A DNA stretch of 49,448 nucleotides from Akkermansia sp. (GTDB lineage: Bacteria; Verrucomicrobiota; Verrucomicrobiia; Verrucomicrobiales; Akkermansiaceae). Numbering within the stretch: the stretch's first letter is position 1; every line of letters begins with the position of its first letter. Below are positions 15,812 through 25,778 of the stretch, in pieces. The stretch is from assembly GCA_024405435.1 (NCBI GenBank), contig JAKSOU010000014.1, forward strand, positions 1-49,448, written 5' to 3'. The notes below the pieces were generated by a model. It saw nothing but the letters and a program-made list of their open reading frames with translations, was not told the origin of the DNA and ran no database searches. Both the position numbers and the translations under genes were made by a program.

Positions 15812-17827
15812 TTATTTGCGCCGACGCGCGCACAGCCCGGCAAGCGCCAGCAAGGCCAACGTGCCCGTGGCGGGTTCCGGAACCAGGGGCGCTTGGTACA
15901 GACCCACGTTCAAGGTGGCGTTCATGATTATGGAAGTGCCTTGAACGACAAACTCCACATTCTGGTCATTGATCACCGCCCGAATCCTGTTGGAAACAAT
16001 GTCCGCTTCCTCCGAGTTGAGCTCAAAGCGGGTGCTGAGCTCCAGTTCATCGAGATGTTGCCGGTAACTCCCCGATAAAATATCGCTCATGCCGTTCAAG
16101 TCATCTATGAAGTAGACCTTATTCAGCCTGACTGTAAAGTCGGAGCCCAAGGCATCGGCCAGGTCGTTCACACCGGCGCTTTCTTCCAAGACGCTGGAAC
16201 CTAGGACGAACACGATTTCATCGGGGTTCAAGGTGAGACCCCTGTTGCTCATTACAATGGTGGAATAATTGCCGGAACCCCACCCATAGCTCGTATCGGT
16301 GGCTTGGCTATACCAGGAATTCGGTATGGCGTCTATGCTGAACACCATGGTGCCGCCTTCCACGATCAGTTCATCTGCGTAGGTCTGCCTGCCGGGGGAG
16401 TTGCCCACGACGAGGGTGCCGCCTTCCTTCACCCGCACCTTGCCGAACGTGCCGGAGCCCTTCAGCACGCCGCCATCTTCAATCTCGCACTGGGTGAAAA
16501 GCTGGGCTGCGCTGCTGCGCTTCATCTCGGCAACGCCGCCATCGCTCAGGGTCAACGTGCCGGCCGTGCCATCGTTCACCAGGCGCCCCTTCCCGGAAAC
16601 CGCAACATTGCCCAGGCTGCCGTGGTTGACCACATCGCCCTCCCGAACATCCAGGGTCCCCAGGGGCGTGCCTTCCTGGCCTGCGGGCGTCTGCTGGATT
16701 TCGAGCGTACCCGCGCCTGTCTTGACCAGCGTGTTGTTGCCGGTTGCCTGGCCTACAACCAACTTGGAGCCGGCCTTCACATCCAGCGTGTTGGTGCCGG
16801 CGCCATTCACGCACAGCCTCTCAGCCGTGCTCACGCCACCCTCCACGGTCAGCAGGCGGTTCTGGATTCCCCGGCTGCCGTCGTAGATGATGTCGTTCAC
16901 CGTCTGCGTGCCCGACATCGTGTAACCCTCACCGTTCACTGCCTGCTTCATGACGATGTTGCCGCTCTCCTCGTCCAGAATGTTGAAATAGTTGATGTCG
17001 TTGCCCAGCCGGGAGTTCAACACGGTAAAGGATTCGATGGAGCTTTTGGTGGAGCCGGACTTGACGAACATCGTCCCGCTTGTATTGGGCTCGATGCCGA
17101 CCTTCGTGAGCTCCGTCTTGTCATCGTCGGAGTCCGTCAGATACAGGGCGGTGAGCAAGCCGCTTTCCGTATCGTAGACCGCACCCCAGACCGTCACGGC
17201 ATGCCCCATGGTGCCTGAGGTCGTATACGGGGAAGGGGTTACCCAGGACAATCCCACGCCATAGCCCTGGCTGATGGCGCTGATAAGGGAGGACGACATG
17301 TCTGTCAAGTCGAACCCCGCGGAGGAGATGGTGTAGAGATCCCGGCCCTCCACAATTTCTTGCCAGAGGGAGCCCTTGTAAAAACCGCCATCCTCGCGCT
17401 TCAGGGTTGCCTCGCCATGCACAAAGTCTCCTATCCGCCCCTTCAGCTCCTTCTCGCCCAACCCTTTCCCGTAATCGCCGTCCAACCACCATCGCAAACC
17501 CTGGCCAATGTCCCCGCCGTTGTTGTCAAAGGTAAGCCGGTACGTGTTCCACACATCGGCCAACTCCGTGGGTGCCCGGTCGGGGATAAACTCGGCGTTC
17601 TGCTGCTGCCACCAGGTAACCAGGTTGCTGCATGTGGCGGCCCAGCACAGCTGGCCATCGCTGTAGGAGCCCCACCGCTTGTTCGCGTCCAGCCAGCCGT
17701 CCGCCGTTTGGGTTTCCTCGTTCCACACCCCCTTCACCCAATAGGTCACGCTTTCCGCGTTCGAGTTCATGGGAACCATCGGCATCAGCGCGGCAATCAG
17801 CGCAAGGAGTGTCAGTGTCTTTTTCAT
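15812..17827 (-). CDS. IdeS/Mac-like (C66) cysteine peptidase B with PEP-CTERM tail
   Basis: 671 residues, same plan as peptidase A: signal peptide (1-24), C66-like domain, beta-rich stalk, PEP-CTERM tail (VPEPATGTLALLALAGLCAR). Catalytic positions are present: K50 in GWLDANK, C61 in LCWAATCSNLVTWW, H209 in GHAVTVWGAVYD, D232 and D234 in YLTDSDDD; the His-to-Asp spacing equals that in A. The peptidase domains of A and B look less than half identical, while the stalk and tail (from about the LNSRLGND motif) are nearly the same, so specificity may differ with a shared anchor. ATG 17827 begins the signal peptide. Both genes are leftward; each has its own copy of the same promoter. Possible role: cleavage of host immunoglobulin or another surface-accessible protein. 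Confidence 0.85.
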   Translation of the reverse strand: MKKTLTLLALIAALMPMVPMNSNAESVTYWVKGVWNEETQTADGWLDANKRWGSYSDGQLCWAATCSNLVTWWQQQNAEFIPDRAPTELADVWNTYRLTFDNNGGDIGQGLRWWLDGDYGKGLGEKELKGRIGDFVHGEATLKREDGGFYKGSLWQEIVEGRDLYTISSAGFDLTDMSSSLISAISQGYGVGLSWVTPSPYTTSGTMGHAVTVWGAVYDTESGLLTALYLTDSDDDKTELTKVGIEPNTSGTMFVKSGSTKSSIESFTVLNSRLGNDINYFNILDEESGNIVMKQAVNGEGYTMSGTQTVNDIIYDGSRGIQNRLLTVEGGVSTAERLCVNGAGTNTLDVKAGSKLVVGQATGNNTLVKTGAGTLEIQQTPAGQEGTPLGTLDVREGDVVNHGSLGNVAVSGKGRLVNDGTAGTLTLSDGGVAEMKRSSAAQLFTQCEIEDGGVLKGSGTFGKVRVKEGGTLVVGNSPGRQTYADELIVEGGTMVFSIDAIPNSWYSQATDTSYGWGSGNYSTIVMSNRGLTLNPDEIVFVLGSSVLEESAGVNDLADALGSDFTVRLNKVYFIDDLNGMSDILSGSYRQHLDELELSTRFELNSEEADIVSNRIRAVINDQNVEFVVQGTSIIMNATLNVGLYQAPLVPEPATGTLALLALAGLCARRRK

Positions 17828-17885
17828 TGCTGTGGAGAAAGGTTGAAGGCCCGGCGCCCTATGTAGGCGCGCAACTTGATTCTTC

Positions 17886-17914
17886 ATTCTACCATCCCTC
17901 CCATGCAGGAGCAA
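17886..17914 (-). promoter_or_regulatory. Promoter of C66 peptidase gene B
   Basis: TTGCTC (17909-17914) and TAGAAT (17886-17891), 17 bp spacing; leader about 50 nt; duplicate of the gene A promoter. Confidence 0.65.
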
Positions 17915-17954
17915 GAAAAAACGCAAGGTTTTTGCAGAATTCCGGTGCAATGAT

Positions 17955-18378
17955 GGGCGCGAACGGGTGCATGAGAGCTGCAATCCTTGGTGCCCCGAAC
18001 CACCCCGCAAGCGGGGTTATGGGGAATGGTCGGCACGCGTGGACATCCCCACAGGTTGACACCATGTGGCTACATATAAGATTGCGCCGCCCCCTTCGGG
18101 TGGGGCGCCTGTATTCAGCCGCGCCATCCGGCGCGGTTGCGGGTGAGTTTCATCTGGCAACATGCCAGATGAAACATGATACCACGCGCCGACAGGCGCG
18201 CTATCTTTGAACCCCACGCTGCCGCAGGCAGGGGGCGGTGTTCTCCTATGCGTAGCCACATGGTGTCAACCTGTGGGGTGTCCCCCTCCGCGTGTCAATC
18301 CCCATAACTCCGCCCGTCAGGGCCGGAGTGGTTCGTGACACTATGGGTGGTTTCTCTCATGCGCTCGTTGGCGCCAAT
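17955..18378. repeat. Multi-hairpin palindromic element, copy 2
   Basis: An imperfect palindrome of about 420 bp. The centre is GTTTCATCTGGCA-aca-TGCCAGATGAAAC (18147-18175), flanked by CCGCGCC/GGCGCGG and CGCGCC/GGCGCG hairpins. A perfect 27-bp inverted repeat (18047-18073 with 18252-18278) has a sequence unlike the arm of copy 1 at the same place. Weaker complementarity continues outwards through GAACCAC (17997) / GTGGTTC (18328-18334) and GCATGAGAG (near 17970) / CTCTCATGC (near 18355). It lies upstream of peptidase gene B. I see no credible gene in it. Confidence 0.75.
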
Positions 18379-18475
18379 CGAAACACCCGGAGGGCGCGTT
18401 GCGCCCGTAGGCCTTGGCGAAGCCTTGGTGGAGACGGAAAAGCCCATGCAGACGGTCCCCACGCACCCTGCGGGC

Positions 18476-18781
18476 TTATTGCCGCGGAGCCGGGTGCTTC
18501 TTCATGAGCTTGCGAATCCTGTTCTCTCGGGTGGAGGGAATGCGCGTCCACGGCATCAGCCAACGTTCGACTGTTTTCTTGGTCACACGGCACTGCTCTG
18601 CCAGCCACGTTGTGTCCTTGTTCAGGGCTTTCAGCCAGTTTGCGACTTCACATTTGAAATCATCGTCCACGATGGGGTAGCAATCACCGCCCAAATGCTG
18701 CAGAATCTCCCGCTCAGTGAGAGCGGGCTTTGTAGGCGGCAGTGACGGCTTCTTGGCGTTTTTACATGGGGTAATTTTCAT
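18476..18781 (-). CDS. Small HTH-like DNA-binding protein
   Basis: 101 residues: a Lys/Pro-rich start, then a compact helical region with TTWLAEQCRVTKKTVERWL (about 65-83), which reads as a helix-turn-helix, and a very basic C-terminus (RIRKLMKKHPAPRQ). Length and composition suit a small regulator of the kind found on mobile elements; I cannot name a family. ATG 18781 is chosen over a 238-residue upstream extension because that extension runs through the palindromic element and its own promoter. CAGCAATGAAA at the start is shared with the peptidase genes, so related regulation is possible but unproven. Confidence 0.6.
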   Translation of the reverse strand: MKITPCKNAKKPSLPPTKPALTEREILQHLGGDCYPIVDDDFKCEVANWLKALNKDTTWLAEQCRVTKKTVERWLMPWTRIPSTRENRIRKLMKKHPAPRQ

Positions 18782-18890
18782 TGCTGATAGGGGTGGGGTT
18801 CTAACGAAGCCATGGAATCCACAAGAAACGCGCCGAGTCCCTTTAAACCCGATCTTTTGCGCCAGGTGGTGAACCATGACTTCGCAGCAC

Positions 18891-18918
18891 ATACTACCAC
18901 TTCCGCATGCCTTGTCAA
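18891..18918 (-). promoter_or_regulatory. Promoter of the HTH-like gene
   Basis: TTGACA (18913-18918) and TAGTAT (18891-18896), 16 bp spacing; leader about 100 nt to ATG 18781. Confidence 0.55.
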
Positions 18919-18963
18919 GCGTTATGTAAAATAGAGCATGCCCTGCGGGCATGCAGGCTGGGT

Positions 18964-19267
18964 GCGGGTGGAGTATGGGATTGCTTCGCCGCCACCACAT
19001 TGGCGGCTCACCCTGCGGGCAGACGCTGCGCGTCTGGCCAATCGCCCTTACCACTTTGCTGCGCAAAGTGCCCTGAACGGGGCCGTCGGGCGCTTTCCCC
19101 CTCCGGGGCCGCCCCCCTCGTCCCCAGCTGCGCTGGGGATACCCGCCAAAGGCTGGCTTTGGCGGCGAGGGGGCGTGGCTTGCCACTGGCAAGCCACGCC
19201 CATGACACCGGAACCGAGGCTACGCCTAGTCCTCATGCCGTGAAATCGAATCCCATACTCCACCCGC
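18964..19267. repeat. Multi-hairpin element 4 bounded by tRNA-His 3'-end copies
   Basis: A perfect 19-bp inverted repeat (18964-18982 with 19249-19267, containing GGGTGGAGTATGGGATT) encloses a chain of hairpins: CAGACG/CGTCTG, CACTTTG/CAAAGTG, CCCCAG/CTGGGG, GCCAAAG/CTTTGGC and GGCGTGGCTTGCC/GGCAAGCCACGCC. The repeat equals the 3' end of the adjacent tRNA-His. 19002-19098 aligns with the reverse of 15631-15724 in copy 1: the linkers CCCTGCGGGCAG, AATCGCCCTTACC and GCCGTCGGGCGCTTTC match, while the hairpins between them differ. The TTTCATCTGGCA core is absent. Confidence 0.7.
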
Positions 19268-19270
19268 AAC

Positions 19271-19303
19271 AAAAAAGCCCCACCGTGAAGGTGGGGCTTT
19301 TTG
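19271..19303 (-). terminator. Rho-independent terminator after tRNA-His
   Basis: On the minus strand AAAAAGCCCCACC-TTCAC-GGTGGGGCTTTTTT forms a strong stem with a T-run, directly after the tRNA. Confidence 0.9.
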
Positions 19304-19305
19304 AG

Positions 19306-19378
19306 GGTGGAGTATGGGATTCGAACCCATGACAACCGGAACCACAATCCGGGGCTCTACCGCTGAACTAACTCCACC
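19306..19378 (-). tRNA. tRNA-His (anticodon GTG)
   Basis: The 73-nt minus-strand sequence folds as a cloverleaf: acceptor GTGGAGT/ACTCCAC with an extra 5' G (G-1) opposite discriminator C, as is diagnostic for tRNA-His; D-arm TTAGTTCAGCGGTAGAG; anticodon arm CCGGATTGTGGTTCCGG with GTG; T-arm ATGGGTTCGAATCCCAT. CCA is not encoded. Its 3' end recurs at 18966-18982 (direct) and 19246-19265 (inverted). Confidence 0.95.
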
Positions 19379-19494
19379 ATTACAACGGAAGGTTGCGGGC
19401 GTATTGTAGATGTTTTTTGCGGGAATGCAAGAGCAAATTTGAATTGGGGGCGATTTTTTTCCACGCCGGGGGTGTTTGGGGACGTTTCGCGGCC

Positions 19495-19523
19495 TTGACT
19501 TGCGGGTGCCGCGGGGCTATGCT
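19495..19523 (+). promoter_or_regulatory. Promoter of the CDF transporter gene
   Basis: TTGACT (19495-19500) and TATGCT (19518-19523), 17 bp spacing; the -10 box ends 7 bp before GTG 19531. Confidence 0.5.
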
Positions 19524-19530
19524 GCATGCC

Positions 19531-20946
19531 GTGGATACCCCCGGTCAGGACAGGCAGAAGGAGGGCGCGGCGCTCTCATCCGTGCTTTGGAGCGGCTTGC
19601 TCACGGTGCTCAAGTTTGTGGTGGGCATCGCGACGGGGTCGCTGGGTATCATGTCGGAGGCGCTGCACAGCGCGCTGGACCTGGTGTCGGCGGGCGGCAC
19701 GTATTTTGCGGTCCGTGTGGCGGCGCTGCCGGCGGACGAGGACCATCCGTACGGGCACGGGAAGGTGGAGAACCTGACGGCGCTTGGCGAGACGCTGCTG
19801 CTGCTTGGGACGGCGGTGTGGGTGGTTCGGGAGGCGGTGCTGCGGTTGACGAGCGAGGATGCGGGTGCGCTGGAGGTGGAGACCTCCGTGTGGGCGTTTG
19901 CGGTGGTGATAGTGGCGATGCTGGTGGATATCAACCGGGCGGCGATGCTGCGGCGCGTGGCGCGGGAGACGAAGAGCGCGGCGCTGGAGGCGGATGCGGC
20001 GCATTTCGCAACGGATATCTGGAGCAGCGCGGCGGTGCTGCTGGGCATCACGTGCGCGGCGCTGGCGGGCTACACCCTGCCGGGCAGCCGCGTGCACTGG
20101 CTTTTCCTGCGCATGGATGTGTTCGCCTCCCTGGTGGTGGCTGCGTTCATCCTGCACGTGTGCTGGGGGCTGGGCCGGCAGGCCGTGAACAACCTGATGG
20201 ACAAGACGGACGCCGCCACCCTGGCCGCGGCGCGGCGCGTGATGCGGGAGCGCATGCCCGCCTACCCCGTGCGGGAGCTCCGCGTGCGAGAGGTGGGCAG
20301 CAAGACCTATGTGAGCATGGTGGTGGATGTGCCGCGCGAGCTGCATGTGGACACGGCGCACGAGATTGCCGACGCCATCGCGGGCCTGATGTCGGAAGCC
20401 CTGCCGGGGGCGGAGACGCTGGTGCACATGCAGCCTGCGGAGGAGGACGACCTGACGCCGGATATGCTGGTGCGGCGGATTGCGCTCACGCACCGTTTCG
20501 GCGTGCACGGGCTGGTGCTGCTGCACGCGGAGCAGGGTTTCTTCATCTTCACGGACCTGGAGCTGCCGCCGGATGCGGTGCTGGGCGCGTGGCGGGTGGC
20601 CATCCGCGCGTTCAAGAACGACCTGCGGCGCCGCCTGCACGCAGACCGCGTGGTGGTGCACGTGGAGCCCAACCTGCGCGAGCTGCCGACCTTCGACGAG
20701 CCTTTGCCGGATGCGGAGGAGTGGACCGCCCGCGTGCGCCGCGCCATGGAGGAACTGGGCGCGCCGCCGCCCACGGCCGTGGAGCTCTACACGCAGGGCG
20801 CCGCGCGCCTGTGCGCCGTCTACATTCCGCGGGAGGACCACCTCACCGTGGAGCAGAGCCACGCGCGCCTCTCCGCCCTCACCAAGCAGCTCGCCGCCGC
20901 CCTGCCCCGCCTGGCACGCGTCATCGTGGCCTACGCCGACAAGTAG
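19531..20946 (+). CDS. Cation diffusion facilitator (CDF) family metal transporter
   Basis: About 471 residues. The first 220 or so form the CDF membrane domain, with metal-site motifs SEALHSALD (TM2) and AAHFATD (TM5), HPYGHGKVE in the first loop, and VNNLMDK after TM6. A cytosolic dimerisation domain follows (PAYPVRELRVREVG, HVDTAHEIAD), then an extra 150-residue tail that seems to hold a second, diverged copy of that domain (VVVHVEPNLRELP); this makes it longer than the usual 300 residues. It should export Zn, Fe or Mn by proton antiport; specificity cannot be read. Start uncertain: GTG 19531 fits a leaderless mRNA, while ATG 19519 overlaps the -10 box. Confidence 0.85.
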   Translation: MDTPGQDRQKEGAALSSVLWSGLLTVLKFVVGIATGSLGIMSEALHSALDLVSAGGTYFAVRVAALPADEDHPYGHGKVENLTALGETLLLLGTAVWVVREAVLRLTSEDAGALEVETSVWAFAVVIVAMLVDINRAAMLRRVARETKSAALEADAAHFATDIWSSAAVLLGITCAALAGYTLPGSRVHWLFLRMDVFASLVVAAFILHVCWGLGRQAVNNLMDKTDAATLAAARRVMRERMPAYPVRELRVREVGSKTYVSMVVDVPRELHVDTAHEIADAIAGLMSEALPGAETLVHMQPAEEDDLTPDMLVRRIALTHRFGVHGLVLLHAEQGFFIFTDLELPPDAVLGAWRVAIRAFKNDLRRRLHADRVVVHVEPNLRELPTFDEPLPDAEEWTARVRRAMEELGAPPPTAVELYTQGAARLCAVYIPREDHLTVEQSHARLSALTKQLAAALPRLARVIVAYADK

Positions 20947-20961
20947 CGCGCCAAAAAAGGC

Positions 20962-20990
20962 TTGATTATCCCGCGCGCGTGTAGTATGGT
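20962..20990 (+). promoter_or_regulatory. Promoter of leuS
   Basis: TTGATT (20962-20967) and TATGGT (20985-20990), 17 bp spacing, 10 bp before ATG; the alternative -10 box TAGTAT (20982-20987) has only 14 bp spacing. Confidence 0.45.
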
Positions 20991-21000
20991 GCCGCGCGAC

Positions 21001-23574
<2,574 letters not shown>

Positions 23575-23601
23575 AGGCATTCACCCAAACGCTTCCCCGC
23601 C

Positions 23602-24030
23602 ATGAACAGGAAACGGCTCGTGATAGTGCTGCTCCTGTTCGCGGCGGGGATTCTTTTTTCTTTGTTCGTGCCGGATTGGTTCGAGGACCCGCGGGAGCTG
23701 GCGCAGGGCTCGTGGGAGGACCGCGCCAACCACATCCTGCTGGAGGTGGACGCCACCCGCGTGGAGTGGCGCGTGGCGGGCCACCACGGCAAGCTGCCCT
23801 ACGAGTGGCTGCAGACCGACAGCGAACCCTACCGCGCCAAGGTCACCCGCGACGGGCAGGACTACGAGGCGGACATCACCTTCAAGGGCGCGGACACCGC
23901 GATTGCGAATTTCCTGGTGTTCGAGCAGCTGCCCGCGGAGGCACGGCGCGCCATCCGCGAGATGAACAAGGCCGCCGGCCGCCCGGAACGGGAGATACGC
24001 CTCGTCTTCCGCCGCAGGAAGGCGGAATAG
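23602..24030 (+). CDS. Small membrane-anchored protein of unknown function
   Basis: 142 residues: a signal anchor or uncleaved signal peptide (KRLVIVLLLFAAGILFSLFV, about 4-23) and an external domain of alternating beta-type segments and charged residues (LLEVDATRVEWRVAGHH, YEADITFKGADTAIANFLVF), ending in a basic tail. I recognise no family. It lies 27 bp after leuS in the same direction and is probably cotranscribed. It converges with mpl, the stop codons lying 17 bp apart with no obvious terminator. Confidence 0.7.
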   Translation: MNRKRLVIVLLLFAAGILFSLFVPDWFEDPRELAQGSWEDRANHILLEVDATRVEWRVAGHHGKLPYEWLQTDSEPYRAKVTRDGQDYEADITFKGADTAIANFLVFEQLPAEARRAIREMNKAAGRPEREIRLVFRRRKAE

Positions 24031-24047
24031 GCGCATCGACAACATCC

Positions 24048-25472
24048 TTACTGCGCCAGTGCGGTGAGCAGCATCTTGTGGATGCCGCCGAACCCGCCGT
24101 TGCTCATCACCAGCAGCACATCGTCCGGGTGCGCGCGGGAAACCACGTTCGCCACGATGTCCTCCACGCTCTCGCCCAGATAGCAGTCCGTGCCCGCGGC
24201 CTCGATGTCGGCCTTCAACTTGGCCTCGTCCAGCTGGTTCTCCGGGGTCACGGACTTGTGGTTCTCCACGCGGGAGACCACGGCCAGGTCGGCCTGGGAG
24301 AGGGCGTCTGCCAGCTCGTTTTGGAAAAGGTTTCGGATGGTGGTGTTGCTTCGGGGCTCGAAAAGGACCCAGAGGCGGCGCTTGGGGAAGCGCTGGCGCA
24401 GGCCTGCGATGGCCTGGCGGATGGCGGTGGGGTGGTGGGCGAAATCATCCACCACGGTGATGCCGTTGACGGTGCCGCGCACCTCCTGGCGGCGGGCCAC
24501 GCCCTCAAAGGATTTCAGGGCCTCGCGGATCTGCTCCGGGGAGAGCCCGGCGGCGCGCGCGGCGCAGGCGGCCATGGCGGCGTTGCGCACGTTGAAGTCG
24601 CCGATCATCGGCACGTCGAACCGCTCGTTCACCAGCTCCCAGGGCGTGCCGGTGCCGCCGGTGAGAGAGAAGCTGCTGCCGTCCGTCCGCTGCTCCACAT
24701 CGGAAATCAGGATATCCGCCTGTTCACCCATGCCCACGGCCACGGTGCGGACGGTTCGCAGCTCCGCGGCGGCGCACGCGCGCACATCCGCGCAGTTGGG
24801 GCAGTCCGCGTTCATGAAGACCACGCCGTTGCGGGGCACCACGCGCAGCAGGCGCTTGAAGGAGAGCTTGATTTCCTCCACGTTGGCGTAGATGTCCGCG
24901 TGGTCCATCTCAATGTTGTTCACAATGACCACCTCCGGCAGGTAGTGCAGGAACTTGGAGCGCTTGTCGAAGAACGAGGTGTCGTACTCGTCGCCCTCCA
25001 GCACGCAGAACTTGGAATCTGTGAAGCGGCCGCCGCGCTGCAGGTTGCGCGCGATGCCGCCGATCATGAAGCAGGGGTTGAGCCCGGCGGACTCCATCAT
25101 CCACGTGAGCATGGAGGTGGTGGTGGTCTTGCCGTGCGTGCCGGTCACCACAAAGTTGCGCCGCCCCCACAGGAAAAACTCCTTCATGGTCTCCGGCAGG
25201 CTCATGTAGCGCAGCTTGCGCTCCAGCACGGCCTCCACCTCGGGGTTGCCGCGGCTCATGGCGTTGCCCACCACAATGAGGTCGGCGTCCGCAGGGATGT
25301 TTTCCGGCTTGTAGCCCTGGAAAATCTGGATACCCTCGCTCTCCAGGAAGGTGGACATGGGAGGGTAGACGTTGGCATCCGTGCCGGTGACGGTGTATCC
25401 CATGCGCGCCATGGCAGAGGCCACCGCGCCCATGGCGGTTCCGCATATTCCGAGAAAATGTACCTTCTTCAT
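24048..25472 (-). CDS. mpl: UDP-MurNAc:L-Ala-gamma-D-Glu-meso-Dap ligase (Mpl)
   Basis: 474 residues of the Mur ligase family. It rejoins the murein tripeptide salvaged from wall turnover to UDP-MurNAc in peptidoglycan recycling. Visible: N-terminal HFLGICGTAMGAVA nucleotide-sugar loop, ATP loop VTGTHGKTTTTSML (about 111-124), LEGDEYDTSFFDKRSKF, VVIVNNIEMDHADIY, and DDFAHHPTAIRQAI with LFEPRSNT. The DEYDTSFFDKRSKF and EPRSNT motifs point to Mpl rather than MurC. It implies meso-diaminopimelate peptidoglycan. ATG 25472 starts the conserved domain; a 65-residue upstream extension crosses the promoter and is rejected. It is divergent from nusA. Confidence 0.93.
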   Translation of the reverse strand: MKKVHFLGICGTAMGAVASAMARMGYTVTGTDANVYPPMSTFLESEGIQIFQGYKPENIPADADLIVVGNAMSRGNPEVEAVLERKLRYMSLPETMKEFFLWGRRNFVVTGTHGKTTTTSMLTWMMESAGLNPCFMIGGIARNLQRGGRFTDSKFCVLEGDEYDTSFFDKRSKFLHYLPEVVIVNNIEMDHADIYANVEEIKLSFKRLLRVVPRNGVVFMNADCPNCADVRACAAAELRTVRTVAVGMGEQADILISDVEQRTDGSSFSLTGGTGTPWELVNERFDVPMIGDFNVRNAAMAACAARAAGLSPEQIREALKSFEGVARRQEVRGTVNGITVVDDFAHHPTAIRQAIAGLRQRFPKRRLWVLFEPRSNTTIRNLFQNELADALSQADLAVVSRVENHKSVTPENQLDEAKLKADIEAAGTDCYLGESVEDIVANVVSRAHPDDVLLVMSNGGFGGIHKMLLTALAQ

Positions 25473-25499
25473 CTGTAGCAGCGTTCGGAGAGCGCGCAG

Positions 25500-25528
25500 A
25501 GAGTATCCCATTTCTCCACCCTTGGCAA
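25500..25528 (-). promoter_or_regulatory. Promoter of mpl
   Basis: TTGCCA (25523-25528) and TACTCT (25500-25505), 17 bp spacing; leader about 20 nt. Confidence 0.5.
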
Positions 25529-25643
25529 GCTTTTTCCCGGGTACTGCCGCAGGAAGGGGCGACACGCCGCCGCCCGGGGGCGTATCCGGCACACCTCCAG
25601 GAAGAAAAACCACGACAAATTTCGCGCAGATTGCGGAAAAGTC

Positions 25644-25672
25644 TTGACACGGCGCCCGCGCGCGCATACAAT
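25644..25672 (+). promoter_or_regulatory. Strong promoter of the nusA operon
   Basis: TTGACA (25644-25649), 17 bp, TACAAT (25667-25672): the best sigma70 match in the window. Transcription start near 25679, about 100 nt before the nusA ATG. Confidence 0.85.
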
Positions 25673-25703
25673 ACGCGCGTACGAGTTCCGGTCAGATTGA
25701 TTG

Positions 25704-25731
25704 GAGCGGGTGTGAACCCGCTCTTTTTTTT
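25704..25731 (+). terminator. Leader terminator (attenuator) upstream of nusA
   Basis: GAGCGGG-TGTGAA-CCCGCTC followed by eight T's is a complete intrinsic terminator. It lies between the promoter and the first gene, so it must be read through for the operon to be expressed. NusA itself modulates intrinsic termination, which suggests feedback. Confidence 0.85.
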
Positions 25732-25778
25732 CGGCCCGGCAGTCATCCATCCATCATCACCATCAAACAGATACCATC

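Noticed and set aside
15171..18378. Palindromic elements as insertion sequences, retron msr/msd or REP/BIME
   Set aside because: There is no transposase, RAYT or reverse transcriptase nearby, copies are far longer than REPs, and ends are not sharp. MITE-like origin remains possible.
18476..19192. 238-residue version of the HTH-like protein
   Set aside because: The extra N-terminal 137 residues cross the promoter and the hairpins of element 4 and have no protein-like composition.
25473..25667. 65-residue N-terminal extension of Mpl
   Set aside because: It crosses the mpl promoter and part of the divergent nusA promoter; conserved sequence begins at MKKVHFLGICG.
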